From: Bryobacterales bacterium
Lineage (GTDB): Bacteria > Acidobacteriota > Terriglobia > Bryobacterales > Bryobacteraceae
DNA length: 64,000 nt
Assembly: GCA_020847975.1 (NCBI GenBank)
Contig: JADLBD010000042.1
Location: 62,001 to 126,000 of the forward strand
Reading direction: 5' to 3'
The notes below the pieces were generated by a model. It did no database searches, was not told the DNA's origin, and saw nothing but the letters and a program-made list of their open reading frames with translations. How positions within the stretch are numbered: position 1 is the stretch's first letter; each line of letters starts with the position of its first letter. Below are positions 50,885-58,786 of this stretch, piece by piece. The translations under genes and the position numbers were made by a program.

Positions 50885-51105
50885 CACTGGCGGAACTCGA
50901 AGCGCAGCGGGAGACGCTGCTGTCCGCGTTGAGCGCGCCGGACTCGGTCAGCTTCGGCGACCGATCACTGCGACACCGCAGCCCGGAGCAGATCCGCACA
51001 GCGCTGCAACAGTTGGATGCCGAGATCGCGAAGGTGAAGGCCGCGGAGTCCGCTGCTGCTGCGACTCCACGTGTGATTCGAACTCATACAGGCAAGGGTT
51101 TCTGA
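50881..51105 (+). CDS. gpW-like head-tail connector protein
   Basis: 74 residues, coupled to the terminase by ATGA. Small helical protein (AELEAQRETLLSALS, then RSPEQIRTALQQLDAEIAKVK) with a basic tail (RVIRTHTGKGF), in the gpW position between terminase and portal. It would close the head vertex before tail joining. Family call by size, position and pattern. Confidence 0.72.
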   Translation: MTLAELEAQRETLLSALSAPDSVSFGDRSLRHRSPEQIRTALQQLDAEIAKVKAAESAAAATPRVIRTHTGKGF

Positions 51106-51107
51106 CG

Positions 51108-52598
51108 ATGGGTTACTGGCGGAATCTGATGCGAGCCGCGCTCGCACCGGTGATTGGCGCGGCCGCCGGTTACGAAGCCGCTGCCGCGACGCGCCGCACG
51201 CAAGGGTGGAACCCGTCGACGGAAGGTATCAACGCCCTCATCACGGGTGGCGGTGATGCGCTGCGCTCCCGTTCGCGTGACATGATTCGCCGGAACGCAT
51301 GGGCTTGCAATGCGGTGGAAAGCTTCGTCGGCAACGCGGTCGGCACCGGTATCAAGCCGCAGGCGAAGCATTCGGACCCGGTGGTGAAGCGGCGGGTGCA
51401 GGAACTTTGGCTGCGATGGACGGACGAGGCGGACGCCGCGGGCCTGACCGATTTCTACGGGCTCCAAGCGCTCATCTGCCGGTCAACAATCGAAGGCGGC
51501 GAATGCCTGGTGCGCCTCCGTCCTCGGTTGCCCAAAGACGGCTTGAGTGTCCCGCTCCAGTTACAGTTACTCGAGGCGGAACACCTGCCGAGCACGAAAA
51601 ATGAAAATCTGCCCAACGGCAGTGTCATCCGCGCCGGTATCGAGTTTGACAAGATCGGCCGCCGCGTAGCATATCACCTGTACCGCGAGCATCCCGGTGA
51701 ACGGCTGATGTTCGCAAACGCGGGTGAGACCATCCGCGTGCCGGCGGACTCCGTCCTGCATGTCTACAAGCCGCTTCGCCCCGGGCAGCATCGCGGGCAA
51801 CCGTGGCTCACGCAAGTGCTGGTGAAGCTGCATGAACTCGATCAGTACGACGATGCCGAGTTGGTCCGCAAGAAGCTGGCGGCGATGTTCGCGGCTTTCA
51901 TCACCGAGAACAATCCCGAGGATCCGGTGATCGGGAGCAAGCCGGGTGAGGGTGAGACAGATGCGAGCGGCGTTCCGCTGGCCGGCATCGAACCGGGCTC
52001 GATGGTGAAACTACTGCCCGGCGAGGATGTGAAGTTCACCGAACCTGGTGATGTGGGCGGGATGTACACAGAGTTCATGCGGGTCCAACTCCGCGCTGTG
52101 GCTGCGGGCCTCGGGATCACTTATGAGCAACTCACCGGGGATCTGGAACGTGTGAACTACTCGTCGATTCGCGCGGGCCTGTTGGAATTCCGCAGGCGCT
52201 GCGAACAGTTTCAGCATCAGGTGATGGTGTTTCAGCTTTGCCGCCCCGTGTGGCGCGCCTGGATTGAAGCGGCGGCGGTAGCCGGCGTGATTGACGCTCG
52301 CGATTACGGGCGCAACCGGGATGCGTACCTCGATGTCGAATGGCGGCCACCGTCCTGGGACTGGGTCGATCCATTGAAGGACATGAACGCCGAGGTCGCC
52401 GCTGTGCGCGCGGGCTTCAAGCCGCGCAGCGCTGTCATCAACGAGATGGGCTACGACGAAGAGGACGTCGATCAGCAGGTCGCTGCTGACAACTCGCGCT
52501 CTGATTCTCTCGGGCTGACCTTCGATTCCGACCCACGCCGGACAACGTCCAACGGGCAAAGGGTAGTGGAGCAAGCCCCCGCAACGGAACCGCAATGA
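51108..52598 (+). CDS. Phage portal protein (lambda family)
   Basis: 496 residues, matching lambda gpB-type portals. Key regions: RSRDMIRRNAWACNAVESFV at the crown, EGGECLVRLRPR, then YHLYREHPGERLMF, and the wing/clip region AMFAAFITENNPED. The C-terminal part ends in an acidic, low-complexity tail. Portals form the dodecameric DNA channel at one vertex. The gene is followed by the protease gene with a four-base overlap. Confidence 0.92.
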   Translation: MGYWRNLMRAALAPVIGAAAGYEAAAATRRTQGWNPSTEGINALITGGGDALRSRSRDMIRRNAWACNAVESFVGNAVGTGIKPQAKHSDPVVKRRVQELWLRWTDEADAAGLTDFYGLQALICRSTIEGGECLVRLRPRLPKDGLSVPLQLQLLEAEHLPSTKNENLPNGSVIRAGIEFDKIGRRVAYHLYREHPGERLMFANAGETIRVPADSVLHVYKPLRPGQHRGQPWLTQVLVKLHELDQYDDAELVRKKLAAMFAAFITENNPEDPVIGSKPGEGETDASGVPLAGIEPGSMVKLLPGEDVKFTEPGDVGGMYTEFMRVQLRAVAAGLGITYEQLTGDLERVNYSSIRAGLLEFRRRCEQFQHQVMVFQLCRPVWRAWIEAAAVAGVIDARDYGRNRDAYLDVEWRPPSWDWVDPLKDMNAEVAAVRAGFKPRSAVINEMGYDEEDVDQQVAADNSRSDSLGLTFDSDPRRTTSNGQRVVEQAPATEPQ

Positions 52599-53791
52599 CC
52601 AATCTCACGCACATCGCCTCGCGCGTGTTCAACACGCCGCTGATGGTCGATTCGAAAAAGCTGGCGGCGATCCTGGCCGTGCTTGCCCCGCGCCTGGGCG
52701 TCGATCCGCCGGCAGTAGATGCCGCGCTGCTGGCGGAACAGCGCTCCCGAAAGCCATACGCTGTCACCGATGCAGGCATCGCCATTATCGAAGTCGCCGG
52801 CAGCCTGGTGAACCGGGCATCCGGCATGGACGCGCAATCGGGTCTCACATCGTATGAGCAACTGGGCAGCGAGATCCTCGACGCGGCGACGGACCAGGCC
52901 GTCAAAGGCATTTTGCTGCGATTCGATAGTTACGGAGGCGAGGCCAACGGCGCCTGGGATGTGGCCAGCATGATCGAGGAGGCCGCGAGCATGAAGCCCG
53001 TGTGGGCCTCGGTAGATGATTGGGCCCTGAGCGCCGGCTACCTCCTGGCGTCCTCAGCGGAACGGATCTGGATAACCCGGACCGGCGGAGTCGGGTCGGT
53101 GGGCATCATCGCCATGCACCTCGACCAAAGTGGCTGGGATGCCGCGAACGGCTTGCGGTACACCACCGTCTTCGCCGGCAACCGGAAGAACGATTTCAGT
53201 CCACACGAGCCACTTTCGGAGGGCGCCCACGATGTGCTGGTCACCGAAGTCGACCGGCTCTACAGCATGTTCGTCGATGCCGTGGCCCGGCGCAGGAGTG
53301 TAAGCGCAACAACTGTACGCGGCACCGAGGCAGGAATCCTGTACGGCGATGACAGCGTGAATCGCGGCTTTGCCGACAGCATCGGCACGTTCCGCGAAGC
53401 CCTTGCCGCCATGACCGAGTCGTTGTCAAAACCCAACTTCAGTAAAGGAGAAACCACCGTGTCCCAAACAAACCAGGCGGCGACCAGTCCGCCCGTTCCC
53501 GATCTCGCCGCGGTTGAGGCGGCAGCCCGTGAGCAGGGCTACGCCGAAGCAGCCGAGATAGTCGTCCTGTGCGCCATTGCCGGGCGGCCCACTCTCGCCG
53601 CCGGCTTCATCGAGCGCCGTCTCCCCGTGGCCGACGTCCGCAAGGAACTGCTCGCCATGCGGGCGGAGGCCGACCAGGACGAAATTCGCTCCCACGTCAT
53701 GCCCGAGACCGGGACCAACGTGAAGGCGAATCCCGAGAACAATCCGGTCATGAAGGCCGTCGAACGCCTCGCCGGGAAGGGGGTCAACTAA
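52595..53791 (+). CDS. S49-family head maturation protease (minor capsid C-like)
   Basis: 398 residues. N-terminal S49 domain: GILLRFDSYGGEANG-type strand, the nucleophile helix WALSAGYLLASSAERI, and TRTGGVGSVGIIAMHLD. The remaining third is helical and Ala/Pro-rich. In lambda the C protein is the protease and also encodes a nested scaffold. An internal in-frame GTG with its own ribosome-binding site is present here. It ends two bases before the decoration protein. Confidence 0.85.
   Translation: MTNLTHIASRVFNTPLMVDSKKLAAILAVLAPRLGVDPPAVDAALLAEQRSRKPYAVTDAGIAIIEVAGSLVNRASGMDAQSGLTSYEQLGSEILDAATDQAVKGILLRFDSYGGEANGAWDVASMIEEAASMKPVWASVDDWALSAGYLLASSAERIWITRTGGVGSVGIIAMHLDQSGWDAANGLRYTTVFAGNRKNDFSPHEPLSEGAHDVLVTEVDRLYSMFVDAVARRRSVSATTVRGTEAGILYGDDSVNRGFADSIGTFREALAAMTESLSKPNFSKGETTVSQTNQAATSPPVPDLAAVEAAAREQGYAEAAEIVVLCAIAGRPTLAAGFIERRLPVADVRKELLAMRAEADQDEIRSHVMPETGTNVKANPENNPVMKAVERLAGKGVN
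53459..53791 (+). CDS. Nested scaffold-like protein (internal start in the protease gene)
   Basis: A GTG at 53459-53461 lies in the protease frame, eight bases after AAAGGAG (53444-53450). Translation from there gives the last 110 residues of the protease product, Ala/Glu-rich and helical with a short basic C-terminus, as expected of a scaffold. This is the arrangement of lambda Nu3 inside C. The Shine-Dalgarno is far better than those of many starts in this operon, which supports deliberate internal initiation. Expression is not proven. Confidence 0.6.
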   Translation: MSQTNQAATSPPVPDLAAVEAAAREQGYAEAAEIVVLCAIAGRPTLAAGFIERRLPVADVRKELLAMRAEADQDEIRSHVMPETGTNVKANPENNPVMKAVERLAGKGVN

Positions 53792-53792
53792 C

Positions 53793-54167
53793 ATGCCCGT
53801 ACTCAACGAACAGAACTATCTCGGCGATTGGCTCAAGTACGAAGCGGAGAGCTTGTACAGCCGCGATGAAGTAGTCGTCGTCTCTGGCCAGGATCTGGCC
53901 ACTGGGACGGTGGTCGGCATCATCACAGCGAGCGGCAAGGTGACGCAGCTTGCACCCGCCGCCAGCGACGGCTCGGAAAATACCGCCGGTTTGCTGCTGC
54001 TGCCCGTGGATGCGTCCCTGGCCGACAAGGGAGGCGTCATCATCGCCCGCCACGCCATCTGCTCGGACATGAAACTGATCTGGCCGGTCGGAATCACCGC
54101 GCCCCAGAAGACCACGGCCATCGGCCAACTGAAGACCCTGGGCATTCTCGTCCGGGAAGGAGCCTAA
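53793..54167 (+). CDS. Head decoration protein (gpD-like)
   Basis: 124 residues. Small beta-rich trimer-like protein: LGDWLKYEAESLYSRDEVVV, then TGTVVGIITASGKVTQLAP and NTAGLLLLPVDA, characteristic of lambda gpD-type capsid cement. It stabilises the expanded head. Located right before the major capsid gene, as in lambda. Confidence 0.85.
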   Translation: MPVLNEQNYLGDWLKYEAESLYSRDEVVVVSGQDLATGTVVGIITASGKVTQLAPAASDGSENTAGLLLLPVDASLADKGGVIIARHAICSDMKLIWPVGITAPQKTTAIGQLKTLGILVREGA

Positions 54168-54170
54168 CCC

Positions 54171-55178
54171 ATGATGCTGAACCCTTTTTCGACTGACGCC
54201 TTCAACATGACGGCGCTCACTGCGGCCATCAACAAGATTCCGAACACCTACGGGCGGCTGGAGCAGTTGAACCTGATGATTCCGCAGGGCGTGCGGACAC
54301 GCACCATCATCATCGAGGAGATGAGCGGGGTGCTGAACCTGCTGCCCACTCAGCCTGTTGGCGCGCCCGGCACCGTCGGATCCGGGGGCAAGCGCAAGGT
54401 GCGCTCGTTCGTGATCCCGCACATCCCGCACGATGATGCGGTGCTCCCCGAAGAAGTGCAGGGCATCCGTGCCTTCGGCTCTGAGACGGAGACCGACGCC
54501 TTGGCGAACCTGCTTGCGCTGAAGCTGCAGAACATGCGCAACAAGCACGCCATCACGCTTGAGTACCTGCGGATGGGAGCCTTGAAGGGCGTGATCCTCG
54601 ACGCGGACGGCTCGACGCTTTATGACCTCTACAGCGAATTCGGCATCACAGCCAAAACCGTGGGCTTCGCGCTGGGAACGGCCGGCACGGAAGTGCTTCT
54701 GAAGGTGCTCGAGGTGAAGCGCCACATCGAGGACAATCTCAAGGGCGAGTTCATGACGGGCATCCTGTGCCTGTGCTCGCAGGGCTTCTACGACGCCTTC
54801 ACCACGCACGCGAAGGTCAAGGAAGCCTTCATGTATTTCCAGCGCAATCAGCAACTAGGCAACGACTACCGCACCGGTTTCACATTCGGCGGCGTGACCT
54901 TCGAGGAATACCGGGGCCAGGCCACCGACGCCGCGGGGTCCGTGCGGAAATTCATCGCGGACGACGAGGCGCATTTCTTCCCGCTGGGCACAGCCAACAC
55001 ATTCCGGACATACTTCGCACCGGCGGACTTCAACGAGACGGCAAACACACTGGGCCTGCCACTGTACGCGAAGCAGGAGCCGCGGAAGTTCGGGCGTGGG
55101 ACCGACTTGCACACGCAGCAAAACCCCCTCCCCATCTGCATGCGGCCGGAAGTGTTGGTCAAGGGCACGAAAATCTGA
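54171..55178 (+). CDS. Major capsid protein (gpE-like)
   Basis: 335 residues, close to lambda gpE. The start has two adjacent ATGs (54171, 54174). Features: FSTDAFNMTALTAAINKIP at the N-terminus, a region with SFVIPHIPHDDAVLPEEVQG, a long central beta hairpin area, and a C-terminal FRTYFAPADFNETANTLG. Position after the decoration gene supports the call strongly. Confidence 0.9.
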   Translation: MMLNPFSTDAFNMTALTAAINKIPNTYGRLEQLNLMIPQGVRTRTIIIEEMSGVLNLLPTQPVGAPGTVGSGGKRKVRSFVIPHIPHDDAVLPEEVQGIRAFGSETETDALANLLALKLQNMRNKHAITLEYLRMGALKGVILDADGSTLYDLYSEFGITAKTVGFALGTAGTEVLLKVLEVKRHIEDNLKGEFMTGILCLCSQGFYDAFTTHAKVKEAFMYFQRNQQLGNDYRTGFTFGGVTFEEYRGQATDAAGSVRKFIADDEAHFFPLGTANTFRTYFAPADFNETANTLGLPLYAKQEPRKFGRGTDLHTQQNPLPICMRPEVLVKGTKI

Positions 55179-55180
55179 CC

Positions 55181-55492
55181 ATGAGCAGTTGGGAAACGGC
55201 GATACGTGGACTCAACGCGGCCGTCGTGGACACGTTCGGCCACGAAGTCCTCTATCTGCCCAGCGCCGGCGGGCAGGCCTCGATTCGCGGCGTGCTGGAG
55301 GCGACGAGGGAGACAGAAGATACCGCGCCGGGTGTCTACGCCATACTCTTTGTGCGCTTGGCGGATCTGCCTGTGCCTCCGCAGCGTGGGGATCAGGTGG
55401 AGATTTCCGGTGCGACCTACAAGGTGTTCAAGGTGTTCGGGATCGAGGCAGATGAGCAGGGCGGCGTGACTCTGGCGTTGCGGGTCGATTGA
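55181..55492 (+). CDS. Head-tail joining protein, gpFII-like
   Basis: 103 residues from ATG 55181, two bases after the capsid stop. Small beta-rich protein with GVYAILFVRLADLPVPPQRG, then EISGATYKVFKVFGIEADE, typical of head-tail connectors that follow the capsid gene in lambdoid phages. The next gene starts one base after it. Confidence 0.65.
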   Translation: MSSWETAIRGLNAAVVDTFGHEVLYLPSAGGQASIRGVLEATRETEDTAPGVYAILFVRLADLPVPPQRGDQVEISGATYKVFKVFGIEADEQGGVTLALRVD

Positions 55493-55493
55493 T

Positions 55494-55949
55494 ATGGGAA
55501 GCGTTCGCGTCTGGCAGAAGAAGCACATCCGGCTGGATCGGCTGAACTTCCGGCAGAACCAGATGTTCAAGATCGGCACCGTCGGAGTCGCGGCGGTGAA
55601 GAACCGGCTGAGTGCCGGGCTCGGCACGAACGACTCACCCGCAAAGCCGCTTACGAAACGGTACGCAATTCAGAAGAGCAAGCTTGGGCTCAGTAATCGC
55701 CGCAACCTGTCCTTCACAGGGAACATGCTGCGGAATCTTGCGGTGCGAACGGTGAGTGAACGGAAGGCGTCGGCAGGGCTCTCCACGCGCAAGGATCGCA
55801 TCAAGGCTTGGGCGAATCAGAAGATCGAACCGTGGCTGGTGTTTTCGGCGAAGAACCGTGGTGCGGTGCTGGAGGCCGCGCGGCGCGTGTTTGCTGAGAA
55901 CACAAGGCGGCTTGTGCTGGAGCGGTTCCTCGGCGGAGGGCGCAGATGA
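55494..55949 (+). CDS. Small tail or head-tail protein (virion morphogenesis-like)
   Basis: 151 residues, strongly basic, with NRLSAGLGTNDSPAKPLTK, then RNLSFTGNMLRNLAVRTVS, a pattern seen in phage morphogenesis proteins that bind at the tail top. Its stop overlaps the next ATG. No enzyme motif. Call rests on position and composition. Confidence 0.55.
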   Translation: MGSVRVWQKKHIRLDRLNFRQNQMFKIGTVGVAAVKNRLSAGLGTNDSPAKPLTKRYAIQKSKLGLSNRRNLSFTGNMLRNLAVRTVSERKASAGLSTRKDRIKAWANQKIEPWLVFSAKNRGAVLEAARRVFAENTRRLVLERFLGGGRR

Positions 55950-56416
55950 TCGATGCTTCCGAGATTGTCGATGCCTTCGTCGCCGCGCTTCGGGATATCC
56001 CGGAGTTGGTGGCGGAAATGGATGATGAGCCAGAGCGCATCTCTGCCTACCATGACCACTACCCGAAGCGATCGAGCCTTGCGATGGCGATGCATCAGAT
56101 GCCGGCGCCTGGGCTGATGGTTGCATGGAAGGGCACGGGGCCGGGCACGTTCGGCACCAATGAGGTGTGGAAGCACGAGTTGACATTGTATCTGCGCGCA
56201 CGATCCACCGGTGAGTCGGACGGACCGGCGTACAACCGGCTGTTCCGGCTCATCACCAAGGGCATTCCGGCGAGCGCCGGTGTCCCGATGATGCAGAACA
56301 CGATTCATCCGGACTGCTACCCAATGGATTCTCCCGCGATCCAGCGTGCGACGGATGCGGAAGGACTCGACTATTTCGAGGTTTCGGTGACCTTCACCGA
56401 GATTGGAGATGCCTGA
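55946..56416 (+). CDS. Tail terminator-like protein (gpU-like)
   Basis: 156 residues. The pattern, EIVDAFVAALRDIPELVAEM at the N-terminus and a C-terminal DYFEVSVTFTEIGDA, fits the tail terminator family, which caps the growing tail at its target length. It overlaps the previous gene by four bases and the next gene starts at its stop. Confidence 0.65.
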   Translation: MIDASEIVDAFVAALRDIPELVAEMDDEPERISAYHDHYPKRSSLAMAMHQMPAPGLMVAWKGTGPGTFGTNEVWKHELTLYLRARSTGESDGPAYNRLFRLITKGIPASAGVPMMQNTIHPDCYPMDSPAIQRATDAEGLDYFEVSVTFTEIGDA

Positions 56417-56568
56417 TGCACAAAGTGAACATGAAGCCGCCCGATGGCGGCGAGCCCGTTGAAGTGGAGGCCAGGCCGGACATAATTGTGCCGCTGCTCG
56501 TAGCGGGCTGGAGCCAGTGTCCGCAGCAGAAGGACAAGGAGGGAACCGAAGATGCCATCGACGGCTAG
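56416..56568 (+). CDS. Very small phage protein before the major tail protein
   Basis: 50 residues from an ATG that overlaps the upstream stop as TGATG; the last 17 bases overlap the next gene. It is acidic and polar, with PDIIVPLLVAGWSQCPQQ. Too short for a family call, but coupling on both sides suggests it is real and helps tail assembly. Confidence 0.4.
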   Translation: MHKVNMKPPDGGEPVEVEARPDIIVPLLVAGWSQCPQQKDKEGTEDAIDG

Positions 56569-57592
56569 AATGCAGGAGATCCTTATCGGGTTCGGCAAGG
56601 GTAAGCAGGCCGATATCTCGACGGCGAATGCCGCGCCTGCTATCTGGCGGCTGAACAAGCTGAATGCCTCCACTGCCAATCCAAAGTTGAACACGGAAAC
56701 CGATGCCGAGGAATATGGCAAGGGCCACGAGTTTCCCACCACCGTCTACAAGACGTCCTGGGATGTTGGCGGCGCGATTGAGAAGTATCTAAGCGCGGAA
56801 ATCGCAGTGTGGGCGGTGGCCTTCGGACTGGGCAAGGTGGTGAAGAGTGGCAGTGCCCCCAACTTCACTTACACGTGCACACCGCTGAATCCTGTTTCCG
56901 ATGGGATCGAACTGCCCTACTTCAGCTTCATCGAGCAGATGCGGCCTGGGGGCAGCGCTGTGCTGGACCGGATGGCTGTGGGCTGCGCGGTGGAGGATTG
57001 GACGATCACGATTGGCTCGGGGCCGGGGCGGGCGAACAGCAAGATCACAATCAACTTCGCTGGGTCGGGCAAGCTGACCGAGCCTTCTGGCGTGGTGCTG
57101 CCCGCGGCGACGGCGGAGAAGTTGCTGCCATCGGCATCGATGACGCTGTCGATCAATGGGACGGACTATGTGACGTCGAAGAACATCGTATCGGTGGAGT
57201 GCGGGTGGAAGAACAATATCCGGATGGACTCTGGGTTCTTCCCTGGCTCCGGGTTCCAGACGCCGGGTGACGGCGCATCGGGTGCGATTCGCGGGCGGTT
57301 GGAATGCGGGAACCGCCAGGCGAGCCTGAAGTTCAGCGCACGGTTTGCAAATGGCTCGACGGAACTGACGACGCTGAAGAATCAGACGACCGGCACTGCG
57401 GTGCTTGGCTTGTCCATCGACGCCAACAACTCGCTGGAGATCACGTTCCCGAAGAACGCGTTTTCTTCGGCGGAGGTGGGCGAAACCGATGGGCTGGTAA
57501 CCGTGGCTGTTGAGTGCGCTCCGCTGTACGACGACACCAATGGCCTGATCTCAGCAGTGGCGAAGTGTGGAGTGGATGGAATCGGCCAGTAA
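56552..57592 (+). CDS. Major tail tube protein
   Basis: 346 residues, placed between the tail terminator and the tape-measure chaperones, the usual slot for gpV-like tube proteins. Features: ETDAEEYGKGHEFPTTVY near the start (substituted polar repeats), GSGPGRANSKITINFAGS, and C-terminal repeats with Gly/Asn turns. It is somewhat longer than lambda gpV, probably with a decoration domain. Strong by context. Confidence 0.75.
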   Translation: MPSTARMQEILIGFGKGKQADISTANAAPAIWRLNKLNASTANPKLNTETDAEEYGKGHEFPTTVYKTSWDVGGAIEKYLSAEIAVWAVAFGLGKVVKSGSAPNFTYTCTPLNPVSDGIELPYFSFIEQMRPGGSAVLDRMAVGCAVEDWTITIGSGPGRANSKITINFAGSGKLTEPSGVVLPAATAEKLLPSASMTLSINGTDYVTSKNIVSVECGWKNNIRMDSGFFPGSGFQTPGDGASGAIRGRLECGNRQASLKFSARFANGSTELTTLKNQTTGTAVLGLSIDANNSLEITFPKNAFSSAEVGETDGLVTVAVECAPLYDDTNGLISAVAKCGVDGIGQ

Positions 57593-57614
57593 TGATGGCC
57601 TCGAGGAGACTGCA

Positions 57615-58235
57615 ATGGAAGAGAAGAATGTTGTTTTCGATGCGGCGCGCCCGATCACGCCGCAACTGCGCTCCGGTGGTGTAGTGAAGCCGGTGAAGGT
57701 CCGGTTCCCGTCGGATGCGGAATGGATGGAACGCCAACGCCGGCGCAAGGTCATCATTAAACACCTCGGGCGGGGCGTATCGGAGACCACCGTACCGAAT
57801 GGCGAGGATGTGGATGCCGCACTGCTGGCCAAAATCCGCGCGGAATCGGATGGAGAGGTCGATCCTTTCGAAGCGGTGCGCATTGTCGAGCAACTGAGCT
57901 TGGCGGAGGTGGAGGATGTCGTGCCCGAAGGGGGTGCCTTCCGCGTACAACTGCGCGTGCTCGGCGGCACCACTTCACATCTACTGTCGGCCCCATCTGC
58001 CAAAGACGCCATCGAGTACCGGCGCGGTTTCGCACGTGTCCTCGACTTGCCGTACAACAAGCAGGAGATCACCATTAATCTCGCCAGTGCCGCGAGCCTG
58101 TACCAGCGGCTGATGTCGGCGACGGAGGGCTACGCCGGAGAGGTGCCGATCATTCATCAGGCTGTCGTCGTGAAGGCGGCTATCGACGCTGCTGATGCCG
58201 CAGTGGATGGAGCAGACGGCGGAAATTTTCAGTAG
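57615..58235 (+). CDS. Tail assembly chaperone, short form (gpG-like)
   Basis: 206 residues from ATG 57615 (GAGGAG in front). Acidic and helical (LLAKIRAESDGEVDPFEAV, then VDGADGGNFQ at the end). The frame ends at TAG 58233-58235, but just before it the slippery heptamer AAATTTT (58223-58229) lies in the zero frame (gga-aat-ttt). A -1 slip would continue into 58552, making the gpGT-like long form. It assists tape-measure folding and tube growth. Confidence 0.8.
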   Translation: MEEKNVVFDAARPITPQLRSGGVVKPVKVRFPSDAEWMERQRRRKVIIKHLGRGVSETTVPNGEDVDAALLAKIRAESDGEVDPFEAVRIVEQLSLAEVEDVVPEGGAFRVQLRVLGGTTSHLLSAPSAKDAIEYRRGFARVLDLPYNKQEITINLASAASLYQRLMSATEGYAGEVPIIHQAVVVKAAIDAADAAVDGADGGNFQ

Positions 58236-58265
58236 CGGAGTGGCCGGACCGGCCTTCCCTCCGCT
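58223..58265 (+). promoter_or_regulatory. Programmed -1 ribosomal frameshift signal
   Basis: AAATTTT (58223-58229) fits the X XXY YYZ slippery pattern in the frame of the upstream chaperone. Four bases on, AGCGGAG (58234-58240) pairs with CTCCGCT (58259-58265), and inside it GGCC (58242-58245) pairs with GGCC (58251-58254), giving a strong hairpin. Slippery site plus stimulatory hairpin between two overlapping-in-function tail chaperone frames matches the lambda G/GT arrangement. Confidence 0.75.
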
Positions 58266-58552
58266 TTCTTGTGTACTGGGGCATTCGACGCGATGATCTC
58301 TGCGATCCGGGGCTGTGTCATGACGCCCCCGATGATGCTCGATGCGACCATTGCCCGCTAGATCGCTTGGATGCCGAGAGCAACGGCGGGGTGGGGCAGC
58401 TTTTACAGCGCACGCAGCTGCTTCTGGCGGCAATGCGGGCGGGAGTGCAGGTCCGGCTCGATGACATGACCGCAGAGGAACTGGCAGCGCTACTGGTTCT
58501 ACAGGAAGAACGGATGAAGTTTGAATCTGAGCGCGGAGTGGCCGGAGCTTAG
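58229..58552 (+). CDS. Tail assembly chaperone extension (gpT-like) reached by -1 frameshift
   Basis: In the -1 frame relative to gpG, codons run without a stop from 58229 to TGA-free sequence ending with the stop at 58550-58552. The bridge reads SVAEWPDRPSLRFLVYWGIR and continues with a Cys-containing segment (LCHDAPDDARCDHCP) and an acidic helix (DDMTAEELAALLVLQEERM). A GTG at 58271 could in principle start it alone, but has no ribosome-binding site, so expression as the C-terminal part of a fusion (57615-58552) is far more likely. Confidence 0.7.
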   Translation, partial: SVAEWPDRPSLRFLVYWGIRRDDLCDPGLCHDAPDDARCDHCPLDRLDAESNGGVGQLLQRTQLLLAAMRAGVQVRLDDMTAEELAALLVLQEERMKFESERGVAGA

Positions 58553-58740
58553 TAATCGATCCTGACGATGACGGACCGAAACACGGTGACGAATTCTTCC
58601 CACTCCTCATACCGCTGCTGGCAGTGCTCACAATTGAGGAAGTGCGCCGCGATGCTCTCTAACTCGCCTTGCTTCATCTTGTGCCCAGCGGCCAAACGCT
58701 CAATTACATCTTCCGCAATGTGGGTGTCTGCGATCTGCAC
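58549..58740 (-). CDS. Small zinc-binding anti-sigma-like protein, moron
   Basis: 63 residues on the minus strand between the tail chaperone and tape measure genes. The motif H..HFLNCEHCQQRYEE is the HxxxCxxC zinc site of anti-sigma (zf-HC2/ZAS) proteins, with preceding helices (IAEDVIERLAAGHKM). No transmembrane segment, so it is cytosolic. An opposite-strand gene in the tail operon is typical of morons. It could sequester a sigma factor, perhaps the one at 35326, but this is inference. Confidence 0.6.
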   Translation of the reverse strand: MQIADTHIAEDVIERLAAGHKMKQGELESIAAHFLNCEHCQQRYEEWEEFVTVFRSVIVRIDY

Positions 58741-58786
58741 GGTTGTCCTTTGATGTCCTTATCGGTCGATTCCACCTCATTCGCGA

